DNA from: Candidatus Methylomirabilota bacterium
GTDB lineage: Bacteria; Methylomirabilota; Methylomirabilia; Rokubacteriales; CSP1-6
Direction: 5' to 3'
Assembly: GCA_035764725.1 (NCBI GenBank)
Contig: DASTYT010000118.1
Location: forward strand, 1 to 64,000
DNA length: 64,000 nucleotides
Shown here: positions 32,185-40,816 of the stretch, piece by piece
How the letters are laid out: every line of letters starts with the position of its first letter
Position numbering within the stretch: position 1 is the first letter of the stretch
Made by a program: the position numbers and the translations under genes
Notes under the pieces: generated by a model
Database searches by the model: none
What the model was told of the DNA's origin: nothing
What the model saw: only the letters and a program-made list of their open reading frames with translations

Positions 32185-32787
32185 TCAGGGCTCGCCGGCG
32201 TGCGGACTTGCCGGCAGCGGATCATTCGTGTCGGTGGCCGAGAAGCCGATCACGACCAGTATCGTGAAGTCGTCGTACTTCGCCCGTCCCGTCGTCTCGG
32301 GAAGTAGATCCACGAGGTCCGCGGTCTTCGGATCGAAGGCATAGGCGCGCAGATCGGCGCGGCCCCGGTTGCGGATCCATTTGAATATCGCGATCTCGGG
32401 TACGGGAATCGCGAGCACGGGGACCTGGAAGGACGGGAGGCCGATGAAGCTCTGCCCGTGGTCGGTCCCGAGGGTGAGCAGGAAGACCTGGAGTCGCAGG
32501 TCCGGCTCGTCGTCTCCCACCTTCACCCCGTGGGTACGGAGCCAGGTCTCCAGATACGTGGCGGCAAACTTATGGTCGTACAGCTGCGAGACGATCTCGA
32601 GCCTGACCCGCCGGTCCCGGAGCGGCGCGAGGTCCAGCCGGGCGACGGCGCGCTCGAGGGCGCGGAACACGAGGAGCTGACTCGTCGCGGAGGGGCTGGT
32701 GGGAAAGATGTCGGTGGCCTGGGTCGCGCAGCCGGCGAGGAGGAGCAGGCTCGTCAGGCCCAGCAGCCGCTGCCAGGTGTGGCTCAC
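32185..32787 (-). CDS. Lipoprotein of unknown function
   Basis: 200 aa with a lipobox (LLLLAGC, Cys near residue 20) after a hydrophobic N-terminus, so it should be a lipid-anchored envelope protein. The mature part has VFRALERAVARLDLAPLRDRRVRLEI, TYLETWLRTHGVKV and a hydrophobic strand TILVVIGFSATDTNDPLP at the end. I do not recognise a named family with certainty. The start is a GTG at 32787. Confidence 0.65.
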   Translation of the reverse strand: MSHTWQRLLGLTSLLLLAGCATQATDIFPTSPSATSQLLVFRALERAVARLDLAPLRDRRVRLEIVSQLYDHKFAATYLETWLRTHGVKVGDDEPDLRLQVFLLTLGTDHGQSFIGLPSFQVPVLAIPVPEIAIFKWIRNRGRADLRAYAFDPKTADLVDLLPETTGRAKYDDFTILVVIGFSATDTNDPLPASPHAGEP

Positions 32788-32889
32788 CGATCGTGCCTCT
32801 CCGCCCTCGGGTGCACCGCGCGCAGGTCCGGTCGCCTCCCATAGTACAGACGCGCAGGCCGGCGCGCGCGCCGGCGACCGAGGCGCCGG

Positions 32890-33699
32890 TCAGGCGCCGA
32901 ACCGCACCTGCGTCCCCGTGGACGGCATCACGAGCTTGGCCGCGGTGGAAACGAGATCGCCAAGCCCGAGCGACGCGCGCAAAGATACCACCTCCCCGAT
33001 CACCGCGATCATGGGCGCGGGAAGCGCCGGAGCCGTCGCGGGATGCACGAGCGCGGCGAGCGTCGTCTCGAGCGTCACCTGACGTGGGGTGGTGGCATCG
33101 TGGATCAGCGCGACCGGGGTCTCGGCCCCTCGGCCGTGCGCGATCAGCGTGCGCGCGATCTCCGGCAGGGCGCGGCTGCCCATCAGAACGACCAGCGTGT
33201 CCACCGCGGTGGCCAGCGCGGCCCAGTCCACGGACGGCCGCGTCCTCGTCTCGTCTTCCTGGCCGGTGACGACCGCGAAGGACGCGGCGAGCCGGCGGTG
33301 CGTGACGGGGATGCCGGCGGCGGCCGGCCCGGCCAGCGCCGAGCTCACGCCGGGCACCACCTCGACGGGCACCCCCGCGGCGCGCAGCGCCAGCGCCTCC
33401 TCACCACCCCGGCCGAACACGAACGGGTCGCCGCCCTTCAGGCGCACGACCAGCCGCCCGCGCCGCGCCTGCGCGATCAGGATCGCGTTGATCTCGGCCT
33501 GCGACACCGTGTGGGCGCCCGGCTGCTTGCCCACGTCGATGCGCTCGGCCGCCGGCGCCTCGTCGAGCAGCGCCGGATTCACCAGCCGGTCGTGCACGAT
33601 GACGTCGGCGGCGCGGATCAGCGCCAGCCCGCGCACGGTCAGGAGCCCTGGGTCCCCAGGCCCCGCGCCCACGAGGGCGACGCGCCCCGGGCCGCTCAT
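32890..33699 (-). CDS. cobA: Uroporphyrinogen-III C-methyltransferase
   Basis: 269 aa tetrapyrrole methylase: VALVGAGPGDPGLLTVRGLALIRAADVIVHDRLV at the N-terminus, RLKGGDPFVFGRGGEEA, VVPGVSSALAGPAAAGIPVTHR and LVVLMGSRALPEIARTL. It methylates uroporphyrinogen III at C2 and C7 with SAM to give precorrin-2, the siroheme precursor. The ATG overlaps the stop of the precorrin-2 dehydrogenase gene by 4 bp. Together with that gene it supplies siroheme to the sulfite reductase encoded just upstream. Confidence 0.93.
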   Translation of the reverse strand: MSGPGRVALVGAGPGDPGLLTVRGLALIRAADVIVHDRLVNPALLDEAPAAERIDVGKQPGAHTVSQAEINAILIAQARRGRLVVRLKGGDPFVFGRGGEEALALRAAGVPVEVVPGVSSALAGPAAAGIPVTHRRLAASFAVVTGQEDETRTRPSVDWAALATAVDTLVVLMGSRALPEIARTLIAHGRGAETPVALIHDATTPRQVTLETTLAALVHPATAPALPAPMIAVIGEVVSLRASLGLGDLVSTAAKLVMPSTGTQVRFGA

Positions 33700-34325
33700 C
33701 GCGGCTCCAGGCGCGCACGGAGGCGCGCGCGCACGAGGTCGCGCGGCGCGGTCGGGTGCAGCCGGGCCAGTTCGTCGTCGAGCGCTCCACGCCACGCCTC
33801 CGCGGTGACCGGCACCGCGCGCTCGCGCAGCTCGCGCCGCACCTCGGCCACCACCTCCACGAGGTCGCCGAGCTCCGGGGGGAGCCGCCGCTTCAGCTCG
33901 TCGCGCACCGCGCGGGTCAGCGCGGGGCTGGCGCCGCCCGTCGAGACGGCGACGGCGAGCGCGCCGCGCCGCAGCACCGCGGGGAGGAAGAAATCGCAGC
34001 GCTCGGGATCGTCGGCGGCGTTCACCCAGACGCCACGCGCGCGGCCCTCGGCGAGCACGGCCGCGCTCACCGCGCGGTCACCGGTGGCGGCGAGGGCCAG
34101 CGCCGCCCCTTCGAGATCGCCCTCGGCGTAGCCCCGGGCGCGATGCGCGATGCGGCCCTCGGCGGCCAGCGCGGCGAGCGCCGGGGTGAGCGTGGGGCTC
34201 ACCACGGTCACGCGCGCGCCGGCCGCGAGGAGGCCGCGCACCTTGCCCTCGGCGATCGGGCCGCCGCCCACCACCAGGCAGGGGCGGTCCGTCACGTCGA
34301 GCACGATGGGGTAGCGTGCGCTCAT
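33696..34325 (-). CDS. Precorrin-2 dehydrogenase / sirohydrochlorin ferrochelatase (CysG N-terminal type)
   Basis: 209 aa: YPIVLDVTDRPCLVVGGGPIAEGKVRGLLAAGARVTVVSP is the NAD-binding fold, AADDPERCDFFLPAVLRRGALAVAVSTGGASPALTRAVRDEL is the conserved core. It oxidises precorrin-2 and, in bifunctional members, inserts iron to form siroheme. It is coupled by 4-bp overlaps to sulfite reductase upstream and cobA downstream, making a three-gene siroheme/reductase operon. Confidence 0.92.
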   Translation of the reverse strand: MSARYPIVLDVTDRPCLVVGGGPIAEGKVRGLLAAGARVTVVSPTLTPALAALAAEGRIAHRARGYAEGDLEGAALALAATGDRAVSAAVLAEGRARGVWVNAADDPERCDFFLPAVLRRGALAVAVSTGGASPALTRAVRDELKRRLPPELGDLVEVVAEVRRELRERAVPVTAEAWRGALDDELARLHPTAPRDLVRARLRARLEPR

Positions 34326-36031
34326 TCGATGCTGTGGGGGGTCGCGGCGGCGGGCAGGTCCCGCGCCACCGCGGTGACGACGCCGCCCGCCAGGAGGGCG
34401 CGCAGCTCGTCGTCGGTATGGGCGGCGGTGAACTCGTGGAAGGTCGCGCCCGGCTCGCGCAGGGCGAGATAGGCCCGCAGCAGCCGCTCGATGGCGCCGG
34501 CCGCCTCGCGCGCGGGGACCCGGAACCCGATGGGCCGGGCCACTGTCGCCCGCGCGCCCAGCCCGCCGCCCACGCAGAAGTAGTAGGCGTCCTCGAAGCC
34601 GGCCGGCCCGCGGATCTTCTTACCCTCGAGACCGATGTCGGCGATCCAGTGCTGGCCGCAGCTGTTGGGGCAGCCGGTGACGTGGAGCTTCAGATGCTGA
34701 TCGAAGCCGGGCATGCGCGCCTCGAGCTCCTCCACCAGCCGGGCCGCGAAGCCCTTGGTCTCGGTGAGCGCGATCTTGCAGAATTCGCTCCCGGTGCAGG
34801 CCACGGTGCCGCGCCGGAACGGCGAGGCCTCGAGCGCCAGGCCCGCTGCCTCGGCCTCGCGCCGCAGGCCGGCGAGGCTCGCGCGCGGGACGTCGAGGAC
34901 CACCAGGTTCTGCATGTGCGTGGTGCGGAGGGCCCCCGAGCCGTGCCGCTCCGCGAGAGCGGCGGCGGCGCGCATCTCGGCCGGCGTGATGCGCCCGCGC
35001 ACGATCGACACGCCGGCGGAGAACAGGCCGGGCTGCTTCTGCGGATGCACGCCGACGTGATCGCGGTAGACGTCCTCGGGCGGCGTCTCCGGCGCCGCGG
35101 GCGGCAGCGGGGCGCCCAGGCGCCGCTCGATCTCCGCGCGGAACCGGTCGGCCGTCCAGCCGTGCTGGAGGAAGAGGAACTTGAGGCGCGCCTTCTCCCG
35201 GTGCTGCCGCAGCACGTCGCTGTCGCGGAAGATCTCGGTCACCGCCTTCAGCACGGCGAGCGCCCGCTCCCACGGCACGAACACGTTCAGGCGCGGGCCC
35301 AGGTGCGGCTCGGTCGAGAGGCCGCCTCCCACACGGAGCGAGAAGCCCGTCTCCCCCGTGTGGGGATGGCGGAACGCGGTCAGGCCCACGTCGTTGATCT
35401 CCGGATACGAGCACCAGACGCGGCAGCCCGTGATCGTGACCTTGTACTTGCGCGGCAGGTTGTAGAACTCGGCGGCGCCGTTGAGCATGGCGGTGGCCGA
35501 CTCGACCAGCGAGGAGGTGTCGGCGATCTCGTCCGCGTCCGCGCCGGCAAGCGGGCAGCCGGTGATGTTCCGCGTGACGTCGCCGCAAGTTCCCAGCGTG
35601 GTGATGCCGACCGCGTCCAGCGTGCGGATGATGGCGGGCAGGTTCTCGATCTCCACCCAGTGGAGCTGAATGTTCTGCCGCACCGTGATGTCGGCCACGC
35701 CGCGGGCGTAGCGCTCGGCGAGTCCCGCGATCGCCCGAAGCTGGGGGGCGGTGAGGATCCCGTTGGGAATGCGGATGCGCTGCATGAAGCGGCGCACCGC
35801 CTTGCCCTCCCCACCCTTGCCGCCCACCGCGCCCACTCCGTCGCCCTGGGTGTAGAGCCCCCACCAGCGGAAATAGGTGTTGAGCCACTCGGGCGGGATC
35901 GAGTCGAACCCCTCGCGTGCGAAGCGCTCGATCTCGGCGTATGCCGCCCAGGGGTTGAGCGCGGCCTTGAGGCGCTCGGCGCGCTGGGCCTTGGTCTCGG
36001 GCGGGGCGACGGACACGCTGTCCTGGCTCAC
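34322..36031 (-). CDS. Siroheme-dependent sulfite (or nitrite) reductase
   Basis: 569 aa with two ferredoxin-like half-domains and the [4Fe-4S]-siroheme cysteines in TVACTGSEFCKIALTE (about 410-416) and TGCPNSCGQHW (about 450-455). The repeated TVRQNIQLHWVEIENL and RTTHMQNLVVLDV segments bind siroheme and anion. Sequence alone cannot separate ferredoxin-type sulfite from nitrite reductase, but the upstream leader with a Cys-rich peptide and attenuator points to assimilatory sulfite reduction (sulfite to sulfide, six electrons). AGGAGGAAT precedes the GTG/ATG start region. It is the first structural gene of the siroheme operon. Confidence 0.9.
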   Translation of the reverse strand: MSQDSVSVAPPETKAQRAERLKAALNPWAAYAEIERFAREGFDSIPPEWLNTYFRWWGLYTQGDGVGAVGGKGGEGKAVRRFMQRIRIPNGILTAPQLRAIAGLAERYARGVADITVRQNIQLHWVEIENLPAIIRTLDAVGITTLGTCGDVTRNITGCPLAGADADEIADTSSLVESATAMLNGAAEFYNLPRKYKVTITGCRVWCSYPEINDVGLTAFRHPHTGETGFSLRVGGGLSTEPHLGPRLNVFVPWERALAVLKAVTEIFRDSDVLRQHREKARLKFLFLQHGWTADRFRAEIERRLGAPLPPAAPETPPEDVYRDHVGVHPQKQPGLFSAGVSIVRGRITPAEMRAAAALAERHGSGALRTTHMQNLVVLDVPRASLAGLRREAEAAGLALEASPFRRGTVACTGSEFCKIALTETKGFAARLVEELEARMPGFDQHLKLHVTGCPNSCGQHWIADIGLEGKKIRGPAGFEDAYYFCVGGGLGARATVARPIGFRVPAREAAGAIERLLRAYLALREPGATFHEFTAAHTDDELRALLAGGVVTAVARDLPAAATPHSIE

Positions 36032-36050
36032 TGCGATTCCTCCTGTGAAG

Positions 36051-36079
36051 AAAGAAAAAGCCGGGGATGGGCCCCCGGC
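36051..36079 (-). terminator. Intrinsic terminator in the sulfite reductase leader (attenuator)
   Basis: On the minus strand GCCGGGG and CCCCGGC form a 7-bp stem with a 6-nt loop, followed by TTTTTCTTT. It sits between the leader peptide and the sulfite reductase start, only 20 bp from that start. An alternative pairing of CTCCCCG, overlapping the end of the leader peptide, with the CGGGGG of the terminator's first arm could prevent it forming. Confidence 0.75.
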
Positions 36080-36108
36080 CTCCTGAAGCGCGTGTGGCTC
36101 GGGCTACC

Positions 36109-36162
36109 CTAGTCGGGGAGGGCCTCCGAACATGCCTGACATCGCGCGGAGTTAACCTTCAT
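36109..36162 (-). CDS. Cysteine-containing leader peptide
   Basis: A 17-codon reading frame, MKVNSARCQACSEALPD, ending TAG, sits about 13 nt after the predicted transcript start. It has no Shine-Dalgarno, as is common for near-leaderless leader peptides. Two TGT Cys codons lie at positions 8 and 11, just before the sequence able to pair with the terminator arm. This is the layout of a transcription-attenuation peptide sensing charged tRNA-Cys. Too short to be an ordinary gene; function is inferred from position. Confidence 0.65.
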   Translation of the reverse strand: MKVNSARCQACSEALPD

Positions 36163-36181
36163 GTGGTTTGTAGATTGGCTG

Positions 36182-36210
36182 ATAATACGTATATACATCG
36201 GAATAGTCAA
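36182..36210 (-). promoter_or_regulatory. Sigma70 promoter of the sulfite reductase operon
   Basis: On the minus strand TTGACT (36205-36210) and TATTAT (36182-36187) are 17 bp apart, in an unusually AT-rich patch of this GC-rich DNA. The predicted start near 36175 precedes the leader peptide ATG by about 13 nt. Each hexamer is one base off consensus. Confidence 0.7.
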
Positions 36211-36284
36211 GAAGAAATATCGCCTTCGCATCTCGCCTCTGGCCGTCGGCTATACTCAGCGCGTCGGACAACTCGCGTGAGGGG

Positions 36285-36518
36285 ATGACAGTGGGCGCCA
36301 ATGGCTACGATCTCGCCGTGATCGGCAGCGGCCCGGCCGGCCAGAAGGCCGCCGTGGCGGCCGCCAAGCTCGGCAAGCGGGTTGCGGTCGTGGACCGGCG
36401 CGACATGATCGGCGGCGTCTGCATCCACACCGGCACGATCCCGAGCAAGGCCCTTCGCGAGCCGACGCTCGCGGAGGCCTACAAGGTCGCCGCGCTGAAC
36501 GGCCTCAACAAGCTCTGA
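36285..36518 (+). pseudogene. Truncated soluble transhydrogenase (SthA-like) N-terminal fragment
   Basis: 77 aa matching only the start of the flavoprotein Sth[54 protein letters not shown]. The FAD motif GxGPAG and the GGVC...GTIPSK segment are intact, but the remaining 380 or so residues of the usual protein are missing. The frame ends at a TGA and the following DNA is the Gfo/Idh/MocA gene on the other strand. GAGGGG is well placed for the GTG at 36291. It is most likely a remnant after deletion; a stand-alone FAD-binding peptide is less likely. Confidence 0.75.
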
Positions 36519-36524
36519 GCGGCC

Positions 36525-37616
36525 TCATGGCTTGACGGCGACCCAGGCCGCGGTGCGCTCGGACTCGAGCACCGCGTCTAGCACCACCTGCGCGCGCAGG
36601 CCGTCCTCGAGCGAGGGGGTGGCCGGCTCGCCCTTGCGGATCGCCGCCAGCATCCGCTTCACGAGGGGCGCGATGGTGGCCTTGCCCACCACGTCCATCG
36701 CGTCGCCCTCGCCCGCCGCGCGAGAGACCACCGGAGGCACCTTGACGGGCGCCAGCGCGCCATTCGCGCCGGCCGCGAGGAGCTCGCCGCCGCGGAACCA
36801 CCGCGGCTGATTTCGATCGAGGCGGTACGCGAGCGCCCCGTCGGTGCCGTAGACCTCGAGCGAGCTCTCGTTGACGCCCCGCGCGGCGCGGCTCAGCTGC
36901 AGCGTGACCACCGCCCCCGACACCAGCTCGGCCAGCACCGCGCAGTGATCCTCGGCGTCGGCGGGCCGCCCGTCCGGCCGGGTGCGGCTCGTGTAGGCCA
37001 CGCCTCCGCGGGCGAAGACGCGCGCGAACTCGCCGAAGCACCAGCGCACGAGATCCACGAGGTGCACGCCCATGTCGCCCATGGCCCCGTGCCCGGCCTG
37101 GGCGCGATCCATCCGCCACGTGATCGGCGCCGACTCGTCCGCCCAGCGCGCGCCCAGCCAGCGGCCGGCCAGATGCAGCGGGCGGCCCACGTGGCCCGCG
37201 TCGACCAACGTCTTCATGTGCTGCATGCCGGCGGGGAAGCGCCAGTTGAACGCGGTCATCCCCACGAGCCCGGCGCGGGCCGCGGCTTGGACGATGGTCT
37301 GGGCCTCCGTCGCGTCCATGGCGAGCGGCTTCTCGCACAGCACGTGCGCTCCGCCCGCGAAGGCCTGGAGCGCGATCGGCGTGTGCAGCACAGGGGGTGC
37401 AGCGATCACCACGATGGCCGGCCGCGCGCGCTCGAGCAGCTCCTCCCAGCGCGCATAGACCTGGGGCACGCCGTAGCGCTCGGCCACCTTCTTCGCGGCA
37501 GTCTCGTCTCGCTGGCACACCGCCACGACCTCGCAGCCGTGGGCCTGAAAGGCGGGGATGTGCGCGCGGCCGTAGCCGAGCCCGATGACCCCAACGGTGA
37601 GCGGCTTCCGGGCCAT
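36525..37616 (-). CDS. Gfo/Idh/MocA-family oxidoreductase
   Basis: 363 aa: an N-terminal Rossmann fold (VGVIGLGYGRAHIPAFQAHGCEVVAVCQ), AGGAHVLCEKPLAMDATEAQ (the E-K-P catalytic Lys), and MGDMGVHLVDLVRWCFGEF in the C-terminal domain. These enzymes oxidise sugars, inositol or related alcohols with NAD(P). It ends close to the transhydrogenase remnant and is followed 2 bp downstream of its start by another leftward gene's stop. Confidence 0.9.
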   Translation of the reverse strand: MARKPLTVGVIGLGYGRAHIPAFQAHGCEVVAVCQRDETAAKKVAERYGVPQVYARWEELLERARPAIVVIAAPPVLHTPIALQAFAGGAHVLCEKPLAMDATEAQTIVQAAARAGLVGMTAFNWRFPAGMQHMKTLVDAGHVGRPLHLAGRWLGARWADESAPITWRMDRAQAGHGAMGDMGVHLVDLVRWCFGEFARVFARGGVAYTSRTRPDGRPADAEDHCAVLAELVSGAVVTLQLSRAARGVNESSLEVYGTDGALAYRLDRNQPRWFRGGELLAAGANGALAPVKVPPVVSRAAGEGDAMDVVGKATIAPLVKRMLAAIRKGEPATPSLEDGLRAQVVLDAVLESERTAAWVAVKP

Positions 37617-37618
37617 GG

Positions 37619-39574
37619 TCAGGCCCCTCCCAGCCCGGCGTGGATCAGATCCCAGAGGGCGCCCGCGCGCGCCACCACGGCGGGGATGTCCTCCGCGAGC
37701 AGATGCCGCCGGGCGACGGCTTCACCCGCCGCCGCCGCGACGCGGTCGAGGTAGGCGGCGCGCGAGCCGTAGCGCTCGGCCAGCGACGGGCGCGGGTCAC
37801 CCGTGCGCTCGCGCTCCGCCGCCGTCGTCGGGAACGGGACGGTCGAGCCCATCATGCTCATGAGGTCGCCCGGGGCACCCTGTGCCGGATGCCGGAGATT
37901 CCAGCCCGTGAAGGTGGCGAGCGGCGCAAGCAGCTCGGGGGGCCGGATGCCCGCGCGCTCGTTGCCATCGCCGTCCACCGCGGAGACATGGGTGACGTAG
38001 GGGGCGCCGGCCTTGGGCGGGAGCACCGACGCGATGCCGCGGGCCCAGTCCGAGCCGAAGTCGAGGCGGATGGGCCGGCTGATCCGGTCCGGGAAGCGCA
38101 CGCCCGGAATCGCCGCGAATACCGGCGCGGTCGACTCGGCGGTCACCGCGCTGCCGTCGGCGAGGCGCGGCACCGCGGACGGCGGCGGCGCCATGCCGTC
38201 GCTCACCCAGCGGTCGAGATTGACGAGGGCGGCGCGCAGCAGCGGCGCGTAGTCCACGGTGTTGAACGGCGCCCGGCCGCGGTCGCCGGTGTTGGGATCG
38301 GCGGCCGGCGGCGGCAGCGCGCCCGGCGTGTGCTGGGTGCCCGCGAAGAGGTACACGCGTACGTGCGCGGGCGGCTCCACGTCCACGGTCCCCTCGACGT
38401 CGGCGTGCACCAGCGACGCGTCGCCGCGCCAGTACTCCGCCGAGGTATTGATCGTGAAGACCTTGGGCCGGCGGCCGCGGGCGTCCAGGCGCGCGAGCAA
38501 CCCATCGCGCTGGCCGGAGACGGGATCCCGCTGCTCGGCGTCGTTGAAGGGAAACAGACTCCCGACACTGGTCGTCGCGTTCAGCGAGGGCTGCCCGAAG
38601 CGCATGTTGAACTCGCCGCGGCGCGCGCCGGCCACGTGCGGAATGAACGCGTCGAACACCTCGCGCCCCGCCTCGTCCTCGTTGAGCCCGAGATAGAGGA
38701 GATGGCGGAGGAAGCGCCCGGTCTGCGAGACGCCGAACGCGTAGGCGCGGTCGACCCGCCCGGCGGCGGGATTGCCCGAGCCCGCCGTGCCCCAGCGCAG
38801 CCAGGCCGCGGTGTCGCGGACGGCGAGGAGCCCGAGCCCCACCACGCCCGGGTCCTGCGCGCGATAGATCAGCTCGTAAATGCGGCCGGGCTCGAATCCG
38901 CCCGGCAGGTGCAGATGCGAGGGGTCGGGCGCGAAGCGCCAGTCGCGACGGGCCACGGGCACGCGGGGCGCTCCCGCGTGCTCGCGCACCGTCAGCTCGG
39001 CCTCGGCGTCGTCGAGATCGGCGGCGGGATACGGGATGTGGTAGCGGTCCGCCAGCGGGAGGGTGTCCACGCGCGCGTTGGGCCGCCACTGGCCGCGCAC
39101 GCGCCCGTTGATGGGGCCGGTGGCGCCGCGCGCCGCCGGCACGCCGAGCGCCATCAGCCCGTCGCGTCGCGGCACGTCGAGCTGCCAGCCGATCCACGCG
39201 ACGGTGTAGCCCCAGCGCATGAGGAAGCCGTTGCCGAAGTCCTCGGGCGTGGTCGGGTCCGCCGCGCGCGGCGTGCTGTTGAACATGCCCAGCGCGACCT
39301 TGCGCCCGCGGTTCGGCACGTCGAGAAGCAGGCGGCGCCGGCCGCGCGCCGGATCCGCGGGCTGGAGCAGGTAGAAGTCGGCCCAGGATTCGACGCGGCC
39401 TGCCGCATTGCGGGGGGCCAGCTCGAGATCCGTGATCGCGCGGTTGATGGGCAGCGCGGGGTCGGTCTCGAAGCGGAGGATGCCCGCGACCTTTTCGTAC
39501 GGCCCCGCGTCACCGAACGGATGGCCATCCAGCACTGGTGAACGTGTGATGATCTCGAGGGCGGAGACGGTCAT
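37619..39574 (-). CDS. Alpha/beta-hydrolase-domain protein (Abhydrolase_10 type)
   Basis: 651 aa. Distinctive segments: LEIITRSPVLDGHPFGDAGPYEKVAGILRFETDP at the N-terminus, FGVSQTGRFLRHLLYLGLNEDE (nucleophile elbow G-V-S-Q-T-G), GTQHTPGALPPP and GWNLRHPAQG near the end. The large protein has no signal peptide that I can see. The family is abundant in soil bacteria and uncharacterised; esterase or lactonase activity is plausible. Its ATG overlaps the membrane-protein stop by 4 bp. Confidence 0.85.
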   Translation of the reverse strand: MTVSALEIITRSPVLDGHPFGDAGPYEKVAGILRFETDPALPINRAITDLELAPRNAAGRVESWADFYLLQPADPARGRRRLLLDVPNRGRKVALGMFNSTPRAADPTTPEDFGNGFLMRWGYTVAWIGWQLDVPRRDGLMALGVPAARGATGPINGRVRGQWRPNARVDTLPLADRYHIPYPAADLDDAEAELTVREHAGAPRVPVARRDWRFAPDPSHLHLPGGFEPGRIYELIYRAQDPGVVGLGLLAVRDTAAWLRWGTAGSGNPAAGRVDRAYAFGVSQTGRFLRHLLYLGLNEDEAGREVFDAFIPHVAGARRGEFNMRFGQPSLNATTSVGSLFPFNDAEQRDPVSGQRDGLLARLDARGRRPKVFTINTSAEYWRGDASLVHADVEGTVDVEPPAHVRVYLFAGTQHTPGALPPPAADPNTGDRGRAPFNTVDYAPLLRAALVNLDRWVSDGMAPPPSAVPRLADGSAVTAESTAPVFAAIPGVRFPDRISRPIRLDFGSDWARGIASVLPPKAGAPYVTHVSAVDGDGNERAGIRPPELLAPLATFTGWNLRHPAQGAPGDLMSMMGSTVPFPTTAAERERTGDPRPSLAERYGSRAAYLDRVAAAAGEAVARRHLLAEDIPAVVARAGALWDLIHAGLGGA

Positions 39575-40713
39575 GGCCACACTCCCTCTTCCCCGGGGAT
39601 GCCGGCATACCCCCGGCTGAGGCGTAGCGTCCACGCGCCCACGCCCACGATCAGCAGCAGGGCGAGGACGAGCGGGCCGGCGATGGGAACGAAGCGCACG
39701 GCGGCGAGCACGACGAGGACGACGGCGAGCGCCGCGATGCGCGCGCCGCGCGGCGGGCGCGTGGTGCGCCGGCGCGCGCGGAGCAGCACCTCGGCCAGGT
39801 AGAACGCGGCGATAAGAAAGCCCAGCAGCAAGGCGGCGATGTAGAGCCACACCAGGGTCAGGGCGAGCGGGATGCCGATGACGGTGAGCATGAGCGAGAG
39901 CGCGATCAGCGGGGTGCCGGCGAGGATGGCGAGTCCCATGCCGAGGCTGGCCCACGGCCGGTGCCCGACCGTCGCCGCCGCCGAGATGGTCAGGCGCGGG
40001 AACAGGAAGAAGAGGATGGCGCCGGCCACGAAGAGATTGACCACGAAGACCACGCGCGTGATCACGCCGAGGACGGTGAGCAGGCGCCCCGCGCGGTCGA
40101 GGAAGTCCGGCTGGCGCCGCACCACCCGGCCGCCCACCTGCGCGCCCGGCGCGATGCGCGCCTCCTGACTGCTCCAGTAGGTGAGGTTCCCGGCGATGCG
40201 CGCGCCGGGCAGCATCTCGATGTCGCGTGCGCCCAGCACGACGTCGCCGTCCAGCGTCCCCGCGATCCGCACGCGCGCGGCGGCCACGTGCACCTCGCCC
40301 CTCATGTGCCCGGCGAGCTCCACGCGCCGCGCGGCGATCCAGGCGACGCCGCCCACGCGCGAGGCCGAGGACAGTCGCACCACCTCGCCGACGGCGAGTA
40401 GCCCGTCGCCCACCTCGCCCTCGAGCCCCACCACGCGCGCCGCCGCCCGCACGTCGTCGAGGACGCGGCCGGTGATCAGGACCCGATGCGCCAGCACGAG
40501 GAGATCGCCGCGGATCAGTCCGGTCACTGTCATGACCCGCGCGACGGCGGACACGTCGGCTTCCGCCTCGCCGGGAAAATCGATCTGGCCGCCCGCGGCG
40601 TAGACGTCCTGCGGATGATTGCCCGTGAGCACGAGCGTCCCGCCGGCTTCCTGAGCGCCGGCGGGCGCGGCGTGGAGCGTGAGGAGCAGCGCGAGGGCGA
40701 GCCGCCTGGTCAT
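39571..40713 (-). CDS. Exported bactofilin-like beta-helix protein with C-terminal membrane domain
   Basis: 380 aa. Signal peptide (RLALALLLTLHAAPAGAQ), then about 140 residues of repeating beta-solenoid turns (VLITGRVLDDVRAAARVVGLEGEVGDGLLAVGEVVRL and similar), as in polymer-forming bactofilins, then four or five hydrophobic helices (ITRVVFVVNLFVAGAILFFLF; LAILAGTPLIALSLMLTVIGIPL; WLYIAALLLGFLIAAFYL; and a last pair). It likely assembles at the outer face of the membrane; role unknown. Confidence 0.8.
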   Translation of the reverse strand: MTRRLALALLLTLHAAPAGAQEAGGTLVLTGNHPQDVYAAGGQIDFPGEAEADVSAVARVMTVTGLIRGDLLVLAHRVLITGRVLDDVRAAARVVGLEGEVGDGLLAVGEVVRLSSASRVGGVAWIAARRVELAGHMRGEVHVAAARVRIAGTLDGDVVLGARDIEMLPGARIAGNLTYWSSQEARIAPGAQVGGRVVRRQPDFLDRAGRLLTVLGVITRVVFVVNLFVAGAILFFLFPRLTISAAATVGHRPWASLGMGLAILAGTPLIALSLMLTVIGIPLALTLVWLYIAALLLGFLIAAFYLAEVLLRARRRTTRPPRGARIAALAVVLVVLAAVRFVPIAGPLVLALLLIVGVGAWTLRLSRGYAGIPGEEGVWP

Positions 40714-40746
40714 CGGAGACCGGATGACGGTAACACAGTGGCCGCC

Positions 40747-40776
40747 TTGACGGGCCGGGGACTCTCCGTCTACTCT
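40747..40776 (+). promoter_or_regulatory. Candidate sigma70 promoter, TTGACG-18-TACTCT
   Basis: TTGACG (40747-40752) and TACTCT (40771-40776) are 18 bp apart ahead of the DUF35/thiolase operon. It lies in the divergent region with the bactofilin-like gene and gives a leader of about 33 nt with AAAGGAG before the ATG. Confidence 0.5.
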
Positions 40777-40816
40777 CGGCGGGTCTCCAGCTCATCCGAA
40801 AGGAGCCCGTCTCTCC

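Noticed and set aside
36515..36540. TGA ending the transhydrogenase fragment as a second selenocysteine codon
   Set aside because: Readthrough gives no SthA-like residues and soon enters the antisense of the Gfo/Idh/MocA gene. There is no hairpin of the right spacing.
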